A DNA stretch of 6,364 bases, taken from contig DASTRU010000261.1 of the NCBI GenBank assembly GCA_035761045.1, positions 1 to 6,364 of the forward strand, given 5' to 3'. Below are positions 1 to 6,062 of this stretch, piece after piece (the first letter of the stretch is position 1; each line of letters starts with the position of its first letter). The notes beneath the pieces are model-generated. The model did not search any database, was not told the DNA's origin, and worked only from the letters and a program-made list of their open reading frames with translations. Position numbers and translations under genes: made by a program. This DNA is from DASTRU01 sp035761045 (lineage in GTDB: Bacteria; Pseudomonadota; Gammaproteobacteria; Burkholderiales; Burkholderiaceae_E).

Positions 1-818
1 TGGAGATCGCGATGTGAAACAAGTCCACGACGTGTCATGGCTGCCGATATATCGAGCGGTGGCCATGATTCACCGGGTATCTTTACCGCTAGCACCTTAA
101 GCGACGCGTCCACACCGTCTCCTGTTCCGTTGTGCGTGCAACCCAGCGTCGAAGCCGCGTCCGCGCGTAAACATGGCGTGGGAAACAACGCCCACGGATC
201 AACCACGATGTCTTGATCGGCGGTTTCACCGCGCAACATCACCCATTGATGATCCGCTTGCGCATGCTGAACGATCTCCAACCGCGCTTCACGAAGCTCG
301 GCTAACGAGGCGAGTATGGAAAACGTGACCAGTGCGTACTCGCAACAATTACCCGCCTCCCATTTGATGGCCGTATTCGCCCACAAATGAATGTGCGTCC
401 GCGAATAAGGCGTGATGCCGTTATGCGCCCATTCGCTCACATTGTCGCGACAGTGCCGCACGCGCCAATACGGCTCCACGCCAACCTGGCTTAAATGCTT
501 GAATTGATTACCCGGCCCGCGTGGAAGCAAGGCGCGGACTAAGTCGATCGTTAGGCGCGCTAGCTTTAATCGCTCCGCCGTTACCGAATCGATGGTCGCG
601 ACATGGCGCGTTAAATCTTGATTCGCGGGCGCTAAGTGAGGGTGAACGACGGCAAGTTGCTGCTGTAGATCATCCACCGACCAAGTTTGTGGATGCTCCA
701 CATCGAGATAGCGAGAGAAAAAATCCAGCGTTTGCCGGGAAGCATGCGCTGGCGACGCGGGCGGTGTCGGTTCATGCATTGGCGCCATTGAACGATTGAT
801 GGACGTACTGATCTGCAT
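1..818 (-). CDS. Putative cysteine protease / transglutaminase-like protein, possible secreted effector (C-terminus cut by window edge)
   Basis: This is an open frame of 272 codons with no stop before the left edge, so the C-terminus is missing. The chosen ATG is at 818; a modest AGGA lies 11 bases upstream (830-833), and in-frame ATGs at residues 11 and 14 are alternatives. I do not recognise a named family. Visible motifs are GNCCEYA (residues 156-162, candidate nucleophile Cys158 or Cys159), DHQWV (189-193, His190) and VVDPWA (205-210, Asp207). This Cys-His-Asp order and spacing is typical of papain-like and transglutaminase-like folds, including YopT-type effector proteases, with the usual GNCG replaced by GNCC. 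The N-terminus is Ser/Thr/Pro-rich, has no acidic residue before Glu16, and shows no hydrophobic signal peptide or membrane segment. Residues 80-100 look helical. It lies just downstream of groEL with almost no room for its own promoter. That it is a gene is fairly sure; enzyme class and secretion are inference. Confidence 0.75.
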   Translation of the reverse strand, partial: MQISTSINRSMAPMHEPTPPASPAHASRQTLDFFSRYLDVEHPQTWSVDDLQQQLAVVHPHLAPANQDLTRHVATIDSVTAERLKLARLTIDLVRALLPRGPGNQFKHLSQVGVEPYWRVRHCRDNVSEWAHNGITPYSRTHIHLWANTAIKWEAGNCCEYALVTFSILASLAELREARLEIVQHAQADHQWVMLRGETADQDIVVDPWALFPTPCLRADAASTLGCTHNGTGDGVDASLKVLAVKIPGESWPPLDISAAMTRRGLVSHRDL

Positions 819-849
819 AAAGCACTTAGTCCTTTGTGTTTAGATGGCG

Positions 850-885
850 AAAATAAAAAACCCCGTGGATTGCTCCACGGGGTTT
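850..885 (-). terminator. Intrinsic terminator of the groESL operon
   Basis: A perfect 12-base-pair stem (858-869 with 874-885) with a four-base loop (870-873) is followed on the minus strand by TTTTTTATTTT. It begins about 45 bases after the groEL stop, so it is the natural end of the groE transcript. The plus strand side has only TTTAGTTT after the stem, so it could work weakly in the other direction. The T-tract ends about 30 bases before the ATG of the next gene on the same strand. Confidence 0.93.
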
Positions 886-894
886 AGTTTGCGT

Positions 895-914
895 GCGTTT
901 AATACGTCAAACGC
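895..914 (-). repeat. Small inverted repeat between groEL and its terminator
   Basis: GCGTTT (895-900) and AAACGC (909-914) form a 6-base-pair stem around an 8-base loop in the 3' untranslated region of groEL. On the minus strand the right arm and loop contain TTGACG (905-910), which resembles a -35 element, but the hexamers 17 or 18 bases downstream (CTAAAC, TAAACC) are poor -10 matches. It may be an mRNA 3' structure, part of a weak promoter for the downstream gene, or chance. Confidence 0.3.
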
Positions 915-929
915 GCCGATGAACCGGAC

Positions 930-2567
930 TTACATGTCCATGCCCATGCCGCCCATTCCACCGGGGCCGGCGGCAGGCGCCGGCTTGTCTTCTTGCAGTT
1001 CGGCCACGAGAGCGTCCGTCGTGAGGATCAAACCCGCGACCGACGCCGCGTTTTGCAACGCCGAGCGGGTCACCTTGGCCGGATCGAGCACGCCGAGTTC
1101 GACGAGGTCGCCATACGTGCCGTTGGCGGCGTTGTAACCGAAGTTGCCCTTGCCTTCGAGCACCTTGGCGATCACCACCGAAGGCTCGTCGCCCGCGTTG
1201 GCCACGATCTGACGCAGCGGCTCTTCGATCGCGCGCAACACGATCTTGATGCCCGCTTCTTGATCGGGATTCTCACCCTTCAGATCCTTCACCGCTTGAC
1301 GAGCGCGCAACAGCGCGACGCCACCGCCAGCCACGATGCCTTCTTCCACGGCCGCACGGGTAGCGTGCAACGCGTCTTCGACACGCGCCTTCTTCTCTTT
1401 CATTTCGACTTCGGTCGCGGCGCCAACCTTGATCACCGCCACGCCGCCGGCCAACTTGGCCACGCGCTCTTGCAGCTTCTCGCGGTCGTAGTCGCTCGAC
1501 GCTTCCTCGATTTGCGCGCGAATTTGCTTGACGCGCGCTTCGATGCTCTTGCCGTCGCCAGCACCGTCGATGATCGTGGTGTTTTCCTTGCCCACTTCAA
1601 CGCGCTTGGCACGGCCGAGGTCGTTGAGCGTGGCTTTTTCGAGCGTGAGGCCGACTTCTTCGCTGATCACGGCGCCGCCGGTCAACACGGCCATGTCTTC
1701 GAGCATCGCCTTACGACGATCACCAAAGCCAGGCGCCTTGACGGCCACGGTCTTCAGAATGCCGCGAATGTTGTTGACCACGAGGGTCGCGAGCGCTTCG
1801 CCTTCGACTTCCTCGGCGATGATGAGCAGCGGACGACCCGCCTTGGCGACTTGCTCGAGCACCGGCAGCAGATCGCGGATGTTCGAAATCTTCTTGTCGT
1901 GCAACAGGATGAACGGGTCATCGAGCACGGCAACTTGCTTTTCGGGGTTGTTGATGAAGTACGGCGAGAGGTAGCCGCGGTCGAACTGCATGCCTTCGAC
2001 GATGTCGAGTTCATTTTCGAGCGACTTGCCGTCTTCAACGGTGATCACGCCTTCCTTACCGACCTTTTCCATCGCGTCGGCGATGATCTTGCCGATATCG
2101 CTGTCGGCGTTCGCGGAGATCGAGCCGACTTGAGCGATTTCCTTGCTGGTCGTCGTGGGCTTGGCGATCTTCTTGAGTTCTTCGGTCAGCGCGGCGACGG
2201 TCTTGTCGATGCCACGCTTGAGATCCATCGGGTTCAACCCAGCGGCTACGTACTTGAAGCCTTCGCGAACGATGGCTTGCGCGAGCACGGTGGCGGTCGT
2301 GGTGCCGTCACCGGCGTTGTCGCTGGTCTTGGAAGCAACTTCCTTGACGAGCTGGGCGCCCATGTTTTCGAACTTGTCCTTCAGTTCGATTTCCTTCGCG
2401 ACCGAAACACCGTCCTTGGTCACGGTCGGCGCGCCGAATGAACGCTCGAGCACGACGTTGCGACCTTTCGGGCCGAGGGTCACTTTGACTGCGTTGGCGA
2501 GGATGTTGACGCCGTTGACGATCTTCGCGCGCGCGTCGTCGCCAAATAACACTTGTTTAGCTGCCAT
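930..2567 (-). CDS. groEL: Chaperonin GroEL (Cpn60), 545 aa
   Basis: This is the large subunit of the GroEL/GroES cytoplasmic chaperonin, an ATP-driven double ring of 14 subunits that encloses and refolds proteins. It is full length for the family. The ATP-site residues are present: Asp52 in TKDG, the GDGTTTAT motif at 86-93 with Asp87, Asp398 in RVEDAL, and the GIVAGGG glycine run at 410-416. The apical and intermediate domains lie at roughly 135-410. The C-terminus carries the flexible Gly/Met-rich tail (537-545). The start ATG has AGGAG six bases upstream (2574-2578). It follows groES by 41 bases in the same transcript and ends before a strong terminator. Only Leu7 uses a TTA or CTA leucine codon, which fits strong codon selection in a highly expressed gene. 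Nothing looks damaged. Identification is certain. Confidence 0.99.
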   Translation of the reverse strand: MAAKQVLFGDDARAKIVNGVNILANAVKVTLGPKGRNVVLERSFGAPTVTKDGVSVAKEIELKDKFENMGAQLVKEVASKTSDNAGDGTTTATVLAQAIVREGFKYVAAGLNPMDLKRGIDKTVAALTEELKKIAKPTTTSKEIAQVGSISANADSDIGKIIADAMEKVGKEGVITVEDGKSLENELDIVEGMQFDRGYLSPYFINNPEKQVAVLDDPFILLHDKKISNIRDLLPVLEQVAKAGRPLLIIAEEVEGEALATLVVNNIRGILKTVAVKAPGFGDRRKAMLEDMAVLTGGAVISEEVGLTLEKATLNDLGRAKRVEVGKENTTIIDGAGDGKSIEARVKQIRAQIEEASSDYDREKLQERVAKLAGGVAVIKVGAATEVEMKEKKARVEDALHATRAAVEEGIVAGGGVALLRARQAVKDLKGENPDQEAGIKIVLRAIEEPLRQIVANAGDEPSVVIAKVLEGKGNFGYNAANGTYGDLVELGVLDPAKVTRSALQNAASVAGLILTTDALVAELQEDKPAPAAGPGGMGGMGMDM

Positions 2568-2608
2568 GGATAACTCCTAACAATGATGTTCGTGTGGGCT
2601 GGCGAGAC

Positions 2609-2923
2609 TTAAGCAGCCTTGGCGGCGGCCGACTTGCCTTCGACGACGGCCATGATGTCGTCTTCACGCATGACGAGCAGTTCTTCGCCATCGACCTTCA
2701 CGGTTTGGCCGCTGTACTTACCGAAAATCACGCGGTCACCGACTTTGACTTCGAGGGCGCGGACCGAGCCATCTTCGAGCAGCTTGCCCTTGCCGATGGC
2801 GAGCACTTCGCCCTGATCGGGCTTCTCGGCGGCGTTGTCGGGGATGACGATGCCCGAAGCGGTCTTGGTTTCGTTATCCAGACGCTTGACGACCACGCGG
2901 TCGTGAAGAGGACGCAGGTTCAT
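2609..2923 (-). CDS. groES: Co-chaperonin GroES (Cpn10) with extended C-terminal tail, 104 aa
   Basis: This is the heptameric lid that binds ATP-loaded GroEL and closes the folding chamber. The N-terminus NLRPLHDRVVVKR and the mobile loop at about residues 17-33, with the hydrophobic IVI tripeptide (25-27) that docks on GroEL, are intact. The roof region is around 45-57, and the conserved ending ELLVMREDDIMAVV is at 81-94. The family usually stops near residue 96 or 97; here KSAAAKAA is added (97-104), a small Lys/Ala-rich tail of unknown role. The ATG has a textbook AAGGAG six bases upstream (2930-2935), which fixes the start. It is the first gene of the groE operon, about 137 bases after the predicted transcription start. 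Identity is certain; the tail is seen directly, its meaning is not known. Confidence 0.98.
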   Translation of the reverse strand: MNLRPLHDRVVVKRLDNETKTASGIVIPDNAAEKPDQGEVLAIGKGKLLEDGSVRALEVKVGDRVIFGKYSGQTVKVDGEELLVMREDDIMAVVEGKSAAAKAA

Positions 2924-2964
2924 GACGAACTCCTTGATTTCATTCCTGATGGGAGGTAGGGATG

Positions 2965-2978
2965 AGCGCTTAAGCGCT
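2965..2978. repeat. Perfect 14-base palindrome in the groES leader
   Basis: AGCGCTTAAGCGCT reads the same on both strands with no spacer. It lies 42 bases before the groES ATG, downstream of the predicted promoter and CIRCE. Because it has no loop it would make a poor RNA hairpin (at best AGCGC/GCGCT around a tight TTAA), so a site for a dimeric DNA-binding protein is the likelier function, if there is one. No known operator is recognised. Confidence 0.4.
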
Positions 2979-3009
2979 GTAAACCCGTGGGAGTGAGTAC
3001 TAAAACACT

Positions 3010-3028
3010 GGGCCCCTGTTCGGGGCCC
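3010..3028 (-). promoter_or_regulatory. GC-rich hairpin in the groES 5' leader
   Basis: GGGCCCC (3010-3016) and GGGGCCC (3022-3028) form a 7-base-pair all-GC stem around a 5-base loop. On the minus strand the RNA stem is followed by AGUGUUUU; AAAC before the stem could pair with GUUU after it, leaving a three-base bulge. It lies between CIRCE and the groES start, so it is inside the predicted leader RNA. It could stabilise the mRNA, act as a weak attenuator, or block transcription from the other strand (GTTTCACTGTTGTT follows on the plus strand). The T-tract is too short to call it an efficient terminator. Confidence 0.5.
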
Positions 3029-3040
3029 GTTTCACTGTTG

Positions 3041-3067
3041 TTAGCACTCAACCCCAGCGAGTGCTAA
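3041..3067 (-). promoter_or_regulatory. CIRCE operator (HrcA binding site) of groESL
   Basis: TTAGCACTC, nine spacer bases, GAGTGCTAA: an exact match to the CIRCE inverted repeat, with 9-base arms at 3041-3049 and 3059-3067. HrcA binds CIRCE and represses groE until heat shock or a load of misfolded protein removes active HrcA. The site begins at the last base of the -10 hexamer and covers the expected transcription start near 3060, the position where HrcA blocks the promoter. hrcA itself is not in this window. Confidence 0.97.
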
Positions 3068-3096
3068 TAGTAATGGCGGGTTATGTCGTTTTCAAG
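3067..3096 (-). promoter_or_regulatory. groESL promoter: sigma70 type with overlapping sigma32-like element
   Basis: On the minus strand the -35 element is TTGAAA (3090-3095), the spacer is exactly 17 bases, and the -10 element is TACTAT (3067-3072), giving a start near 3060. The -35 region also reads CTTGAAA (3090-3096), and CGCCATTA lies 11 bases further on. This resembles the sigma32 pattern CTTGAAA, 11-16 bases, CCCCATnT. The sequence therefore supports a housekeeping promoter under HrcA control plus possible positive control by the heat-shock sigma factor, a combination known in beta-proteobacteria. The sigma70 call is strong; the sigma32 call is moderate. Confidence 0.85.
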
Positions 3097-3121
3097 GCGG
3101 GGCTGAAATTAAATCCCGCCT
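3095..3121 (-). repeat. Inverted repeat between pqiC and the groE promoter
   Basis: AGGCGGG (3095-3101) and CCCGCCT (3115-3121) give a 7-base-pair stem with a 13-base loop, 30 bases after the pqiC stop. On the minus strand it is followed by TGAAAACG, not a T-tract, so it is not a convincing intrinsic terminator. Its left arm touches the -35 element. A further GGCGGG copy lies at 3075-3080 inside the promoter spacer. This is the only candidate for ending the pqi transcript. Confidence 0.35.
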
Positions 3122-3151
3122 GATGGCTGGATTCTCGAATTTTGAAATGAA

Positions 3152-3775
3152 CTAAGGCGGACAGACCGCCGCGCCGCCGGAATTTGTCTCAAGCGTCGCG
3201 GCGATGCGTGCGGCGAGTTGATCGATCAAGGCGCGGTAGCCAGCCGCGATCGCGGGATAGCCGCCGCCCACGTCCTGCCGTAACGACACGCCGCATACCG
3301 TCGTTTGAACGGAAGCTTGCGCGACGGCGGGTGTTAACGCCCAGCTTGCATCGAGATACACGCGGCGACCGTATTCGGCGTCCAAGCGCTTAACGTCCAC
3401 TCGAATACGCGTGGCTTCCTCGCGGACCACGCCCAAACGGCTGACATCGATCGCGCCCAATCGCTTCTGCAAGGATTGGGCAAGTGCGAGATGAATTTCT
3501 TCGGCGAGCGGCGCGATCCAACGTTCGTGTTCGAGCATGACGAGCGACCCATCACCTTGGCGCACGATGAATTGCGGTTGATCCACTTGGGCGGGAATCG
3601 TGATGGGCTCGATGCTGATGAATCGCGCTGGGCGAGAAGGCTCGCTCGCGCCATCGCCGGCTGCGCTCGTTAGCGCATGAAAGCGAGTTGGAACGTGCGG
3701 CGCAGTGCATGCGGGTAACGCGCTTGCGATGAAAAGCGCGGCGAGCACCGCGCCTGGGGGCGACGAGCGAGTCAT
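3152..3775 (-). CDS. pqiC: PqiC-type ABC transport auxiliary lipoprotein, 207 aa
   Basis: This is the lipoprotein partner of PqiB. In the E. coli system PqiC sits at the outer membrane and joins the end of the PqiB tunnel. Residues 7-22 are a hydrophobic lipoprotein signal ending in the lipobox LPAC with the acylated Cys at 23. The mature part shows the family pattern: a strand region around FISIEPITIPAQVDQPQFIVR (52-72), then MLEHERWIAPLAEEIHLALA (79-98), then an alternating strand/helix segment to about residue 198. The length is usual for the family. The ATG overlaps the pqiB stop in an ATGA, and AGAGGA lies nine bases upstream (3785-3790) inside the last pqiB codons, which supports this start. 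It is the last pqi gene. The residue after the lipid-bearing Cys is Thr, not Asp, which agrees with outer-membrane sorting. Family assignment rests on motifs and operon position. Confidence 0.9.
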   Translation of the reverse strand: MTRSSPPGAVLAALFIASALPACTAPHVPTRFHALTSAAGDGASEPSRPARFISIEPITIPAQVDQPQFIVRQGDGSLVMLEHERWIAPLAEEIHLALAQSLQKRLGAIDVSRLGVVREEATRIRVDVKRLDAEYGRRVYLDASWALTPAVAQASVQTTVCGVSLRQDVGGGYPAIAAGYRALIDQLAARIAATLETNSGGAAVCPP

Positions 3776-5394
3776 CGTGCTGGTTCCTCTTGGGCGGGCG
3801 GCGGCGCGTCGGCCGCGTTACCGCGCAACAAACTTTCTGGATGGCGTTGCAGATAGTCGGCCAACACGCGCATGGATCGCGCGGCGCGTTGCAAGTCTTG
3901 CAGCGCTTGGTTGGCATTACGTTGCAGCGATGCATCGGGCGCGGTGAGATTGCGTTGCACCTCGTCGAGCGTGCGACGCACGTCTTGCAAGGTGTGCTGC
4001 GCCTCGGGCGTTAGGCGTTCGATCGCGGCATTGGACGCGGCGAGCATGCGTTGCAAATCGCGACCGATCGCGTCGAACGGCACTTTGCTGATGCTGGCGA
4101 CGATATTCGCGATCTGCGGCTGCAAATCGCTTAATGGACTTGGCACCGTCGGTATTTCAAGCACGGCGGCGCGCGGATCGAACGCCGCCTTCTTCGTGTC
4201 GGACACGAAGTCGAGCGCCACGTACATCTGGCCCGACAACACATTGCCGGTGCGTAGTTGCGCACGCAGTCCGTTCGCAACCAACGCGCCGATGATGTCG
4301 GCTGGCGTATTGGCGTTTGGTTTGGCTTGGCGTTGCAATTCGCTTACCACCGCGCCGAGTCGTGTCGGATAGATATCGGCGTCGACTTCGGCGGGAAAGC
4401 GATGATTCTTCGCGTCGTACTGCAAGGCGATGCCGCGTACTTGACCGATTTCAATTCCCACGAACTCGATCGGCGCATCGACCGCCAGACCGCGCATCGA
4501 TTGCGCGAACCGCATGCGAATGCGCACGGGGTCGCCGTCCGGCGGCGCGAGCGCGGCTTTTTCGTTGGGGAACAACGTGAATTCGCTGCCCTCCGTGATC
4601 GGCCGTTGCTCGGTGACGGTTTCCGGGTTGGAAAACGCGATGCCGCCACCGAGTAACGTCGCAAGCGATTGGGTATTGACCGCCACGCCCTTGGCGTCGA
4701 ACGAAAACTCAATTCCAGTTGACGTCCAAAAGCGAGTCGACGCGCCCACTAATCGCTCGTGCGGCGCTTCGATGAACACCTGCACCAGCACACGGTCGCC
4801 ATTTGGATCCAACGTGAAACCGACAACGCGCCCCACGCGTACGCGGCGGTAATACACCGGAGATCCGATATCGAGCGAACCGAGATCGTTGGTGTGCAAG
4901 ACGAAGCTGCGACCGGGCTCGCCACGCAGCACGAGCGGCGGCGCCTCCAAGCCGACGAAATGGCGCCGCTCCGTGGCCGATGATCCCGCGTCCATGCCGA
5001 TGTACGCGCCGGACAACAGGGTTCCCAAGCCGCTCACGCCCGTCGTGCCGATACGCGGGCGCACGACCCAAAAATGCGTGTCTTCAACCGCGACGTCGGC
5101 GGTATTGGCCGAGAGCTGCACGTCGACCAACACGTTTTGCCGCGTGGGACCAACGCGCACGCGCTCGACGCGGCCGACGACGACCTCCTTGTAACGCACC
5201 TCGGTCTTGCCCGGCTCGATGCCTTCGGCGGTACGAAACTCGATCGTGATGGCGGGCCCTTGTTGCATGAACGATCGGGCGATCAACGATGCTCCGGCGA
5301 TCACCGCAACGATCGGTACGAGCCACACGAGCGACAAACCAAACCGGCGCTTACGCCTAACCACGGGCGACGGCGGTGAAGGCGAGGCATTCAT
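3772..5394 (-). CDS. pqiB: PqiB-type MCE protein with three MCE domains, 540 aa
   Basis: This MCE protein forms a hexameric tunnel that carries lipids between inner and outer membranes. A positively charged cytoplasmic tail (VVRRKRR, 11-17) is followed by one membrane helix (about 19-41). Three MCE domains follow: about 47-140, 162-260 and 291-400. Each has the pattern of a GI/SLxxGxPVxYrxVxVGxV stretch near its start and a GxxYIGMD-, GGIAF- or GQMYVALDF-like end. From about 420 to 515 is an amphipathic region with heptad-like pattern, the coiled-coil needle of PqiB. The tail LADYLQRHPESLLRGN is typical of the family. Three domains, not seven, and the neighbouring pqiC favour PqiB over LetB (YebT). 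An in-frame TTG at 5412 is possible, but I chose the ATG at 5394 because it overlaps the upstream stop in an ATGA. The downstream pqiC junction is also ATGA. Confidence 0.95.
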   Translation of the reverse strand: MNASPSPPSPVVRRKRRFGLSLVWLVPIVAVIAGASLIARSFMQQGPAITIEFRTAEGIEPGKTEVRYKEVVVGRVERVRVGPTRQNVLVDVQLSANTADVAVEDTHFWVVRPRIGTTGVSGLGTLLSGAYIGMDAGSSATERRHFVGLEAPPLVLRGEPGRSFVLHTNDLGSLDIGSPVYYRRVRVGRVVGFTLDPNGDRVLVQVFIEAPHERLVGASTRFWTSTGIEFSFDAKGVAVNTQSLATLLGGGIAFSNPETVTEQRPITEGSEFTLFPNEKAALAPPDGDPVRIRMRFAQSMRGLAVDAPIEFVGIEIGQVRGIALQYDAKNHRFPAEVDADIYPTRLGAVVSELQRQAKPNANTPADIIGALVANGLRAQLRTGNVLSGQMYVALDFVSDTKKAAFDPRAAVLEIPTVPSPLSDLQPQIANIVASISKVPFDAIGRDLQRMLAASNAAIERLTPEAQHTLQDVRRTLDEVQRNLTAPDASLQRNANQALQDLQRAARSMRVLADYLQRHPESLLRGNAADAPPPAQEEPAR

Positions 5395-6062
5395 GCGCGC
5401 GATGAACTCCAAATAAGTCGCGGATCGAAACTGCTTGCGGCTAGCATCGTCAACACCACGACACTTGCGAAGGCGACTAAACCAGGGCCGGGTTGAACGC
5501 TCGCGAAGTTACCGAAACGAACAAGCGCGACTAATAAAACGACGACGTACACATCGAGCATCGACCAATGCCCAACCGCTTCGACGATGCGATACAGACG
5601 AGCACGCTCCCGGCAACGCCACGACGAGCGCCGTTGCGCTGTCCAAGCGAGTAAGGCGAGCACGAGGATTTTCAAGATCGGTACGACGATGCTGGCGACA
5701 AAAACAATAAGACTTAGGTCCCACGAGCCGCTAGACCACAACTCGGCGACGCCGCCGAGAATCGTATGGCTTGATCGACCAAGAATGCTGCCGGTGGACA
5801 TGATGGGAAGCAGATTGGCGGGGATATAAAGCACCACCGAGGCGAATAAATACGCCCAGGTCAGACGTAAACCGTGCGCGTCGGGCGCATGCCATCGCGC
5901 ATGGCATCGCGGGCATCGATACGGCGATCGTTCACGCGGCCACACCGCCGCGCAATGCGTGCACGCAAGTAAACCAAGCGCATGAGCGGTGGGCGCCTCG
6001 GCGCCATTGGATTGGTCGCTTGCTCGGTTGGCGCTCAACGAGTTGGCACAAGACGCCGTCAT
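5391..6062 (-). CDS. pqiA: Paraquat-inducible protein A, second half-length subunit, 223 aa
   Basis: This inner-membrane protein works with the MCE protein PqiB and probably feeds lipid to it. A zinc-ribbon-like site comes first: Cys34-x2-Cys37 and Cys50-x2-Cys53. Four hydrophobic segments follow, about 68-86, 115-140, 168-186 and 192-210. Family motifs are LYIPANLLPIM (78-88), the TILGGV stretch (100-105), ASIVVPILKI (123-132), HWSMLDVYVV (165-174) and the ending FDPRLIW (212-218). E. coli PqiA is a single protein of about 420 residues with two such units; this gene encodes only the C-terminal unit. The ATG overlaps the stop of the first-half gene in an ATGA and has no clear Shine-Dalgarno, which suggests translational coupling. 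A later start is not excluded, as the first 25 residues are low-complexity. It also overlaps pqiB by four bases. Confidence 0.92.
   Translation of the reverse strand: MTASCANSLSANRASDQSNGAEAPTAHALGLLACTHCAAVWPRERSPYRCPRCHARWHAPDAHGLRLTWAYLFASVVLYIPANLLPIMSTGSILGRSSHTILGGVAELWSSGSWDLSLIVFVASIVVPILKILVLALLAWTAQRRSSWRCRERARLYRIVEAVGHWSMLDVYVVVLLVALVRFGNFASVQPGPGLVAFASVVVLTMLAASSFDPRLIWSSSRA

Noticed and set aside
521..799. Plus-strand open frame of 92 codons at the left end
   Set aside because: It lies opposite the minus-strand gene with the Cys-His-Asp motifs and has no recognisable domain.
1..818. Recent horizontal transfer of the effector-like gene judged by codon use
   Set aside because: It uses many TTA/CTA leucine codons (11 of 28), while groEL has just one, but the pqi genes also use them, so the contrast mainly reflects the high expression of groEL.
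827..851. Possible HrpB/HrpX-type box (TTCGC-N15-TTCGC or TTCG-N16-TTCG) before the effector-like gene
   Set aside because: One TTCGC occurs on the minus strand at 847-851, but the bases 15 or 16 positions on read GACTA, not TTCG.
993..2441. A 482-codon open frame on the plus strand opposite groEL
   Set aside because: It is the mirror of the strongly biased codons of groEL; the product is a His/Arg/Asp-rich sequence with no recognisable domain, and no promoter or ribosome binding site was seen.
2930..2956. RNA thermometer hiding the groES Shine-Dalgarno
   Set aside because: CUCC in the leader can pair with GGAG of the Shine-Dalgarno for only four base pairs; no fourU or ROSE-type stem is visible.
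5395..5412. TTG at 5412 as the pqiB start
   Set aside because: It would create a longer overlap with pqiA; the ATG at 5394 gives an ATGA junction like the other two in the operon.
5889..5907. Inverted repeat ATGCCAT-5-ATGGCAT
   Set aside because: It falls inside the pqiA zinc-ribbon codons (CHARWHA) and is explained by repeated Cys/His/Ala codons.
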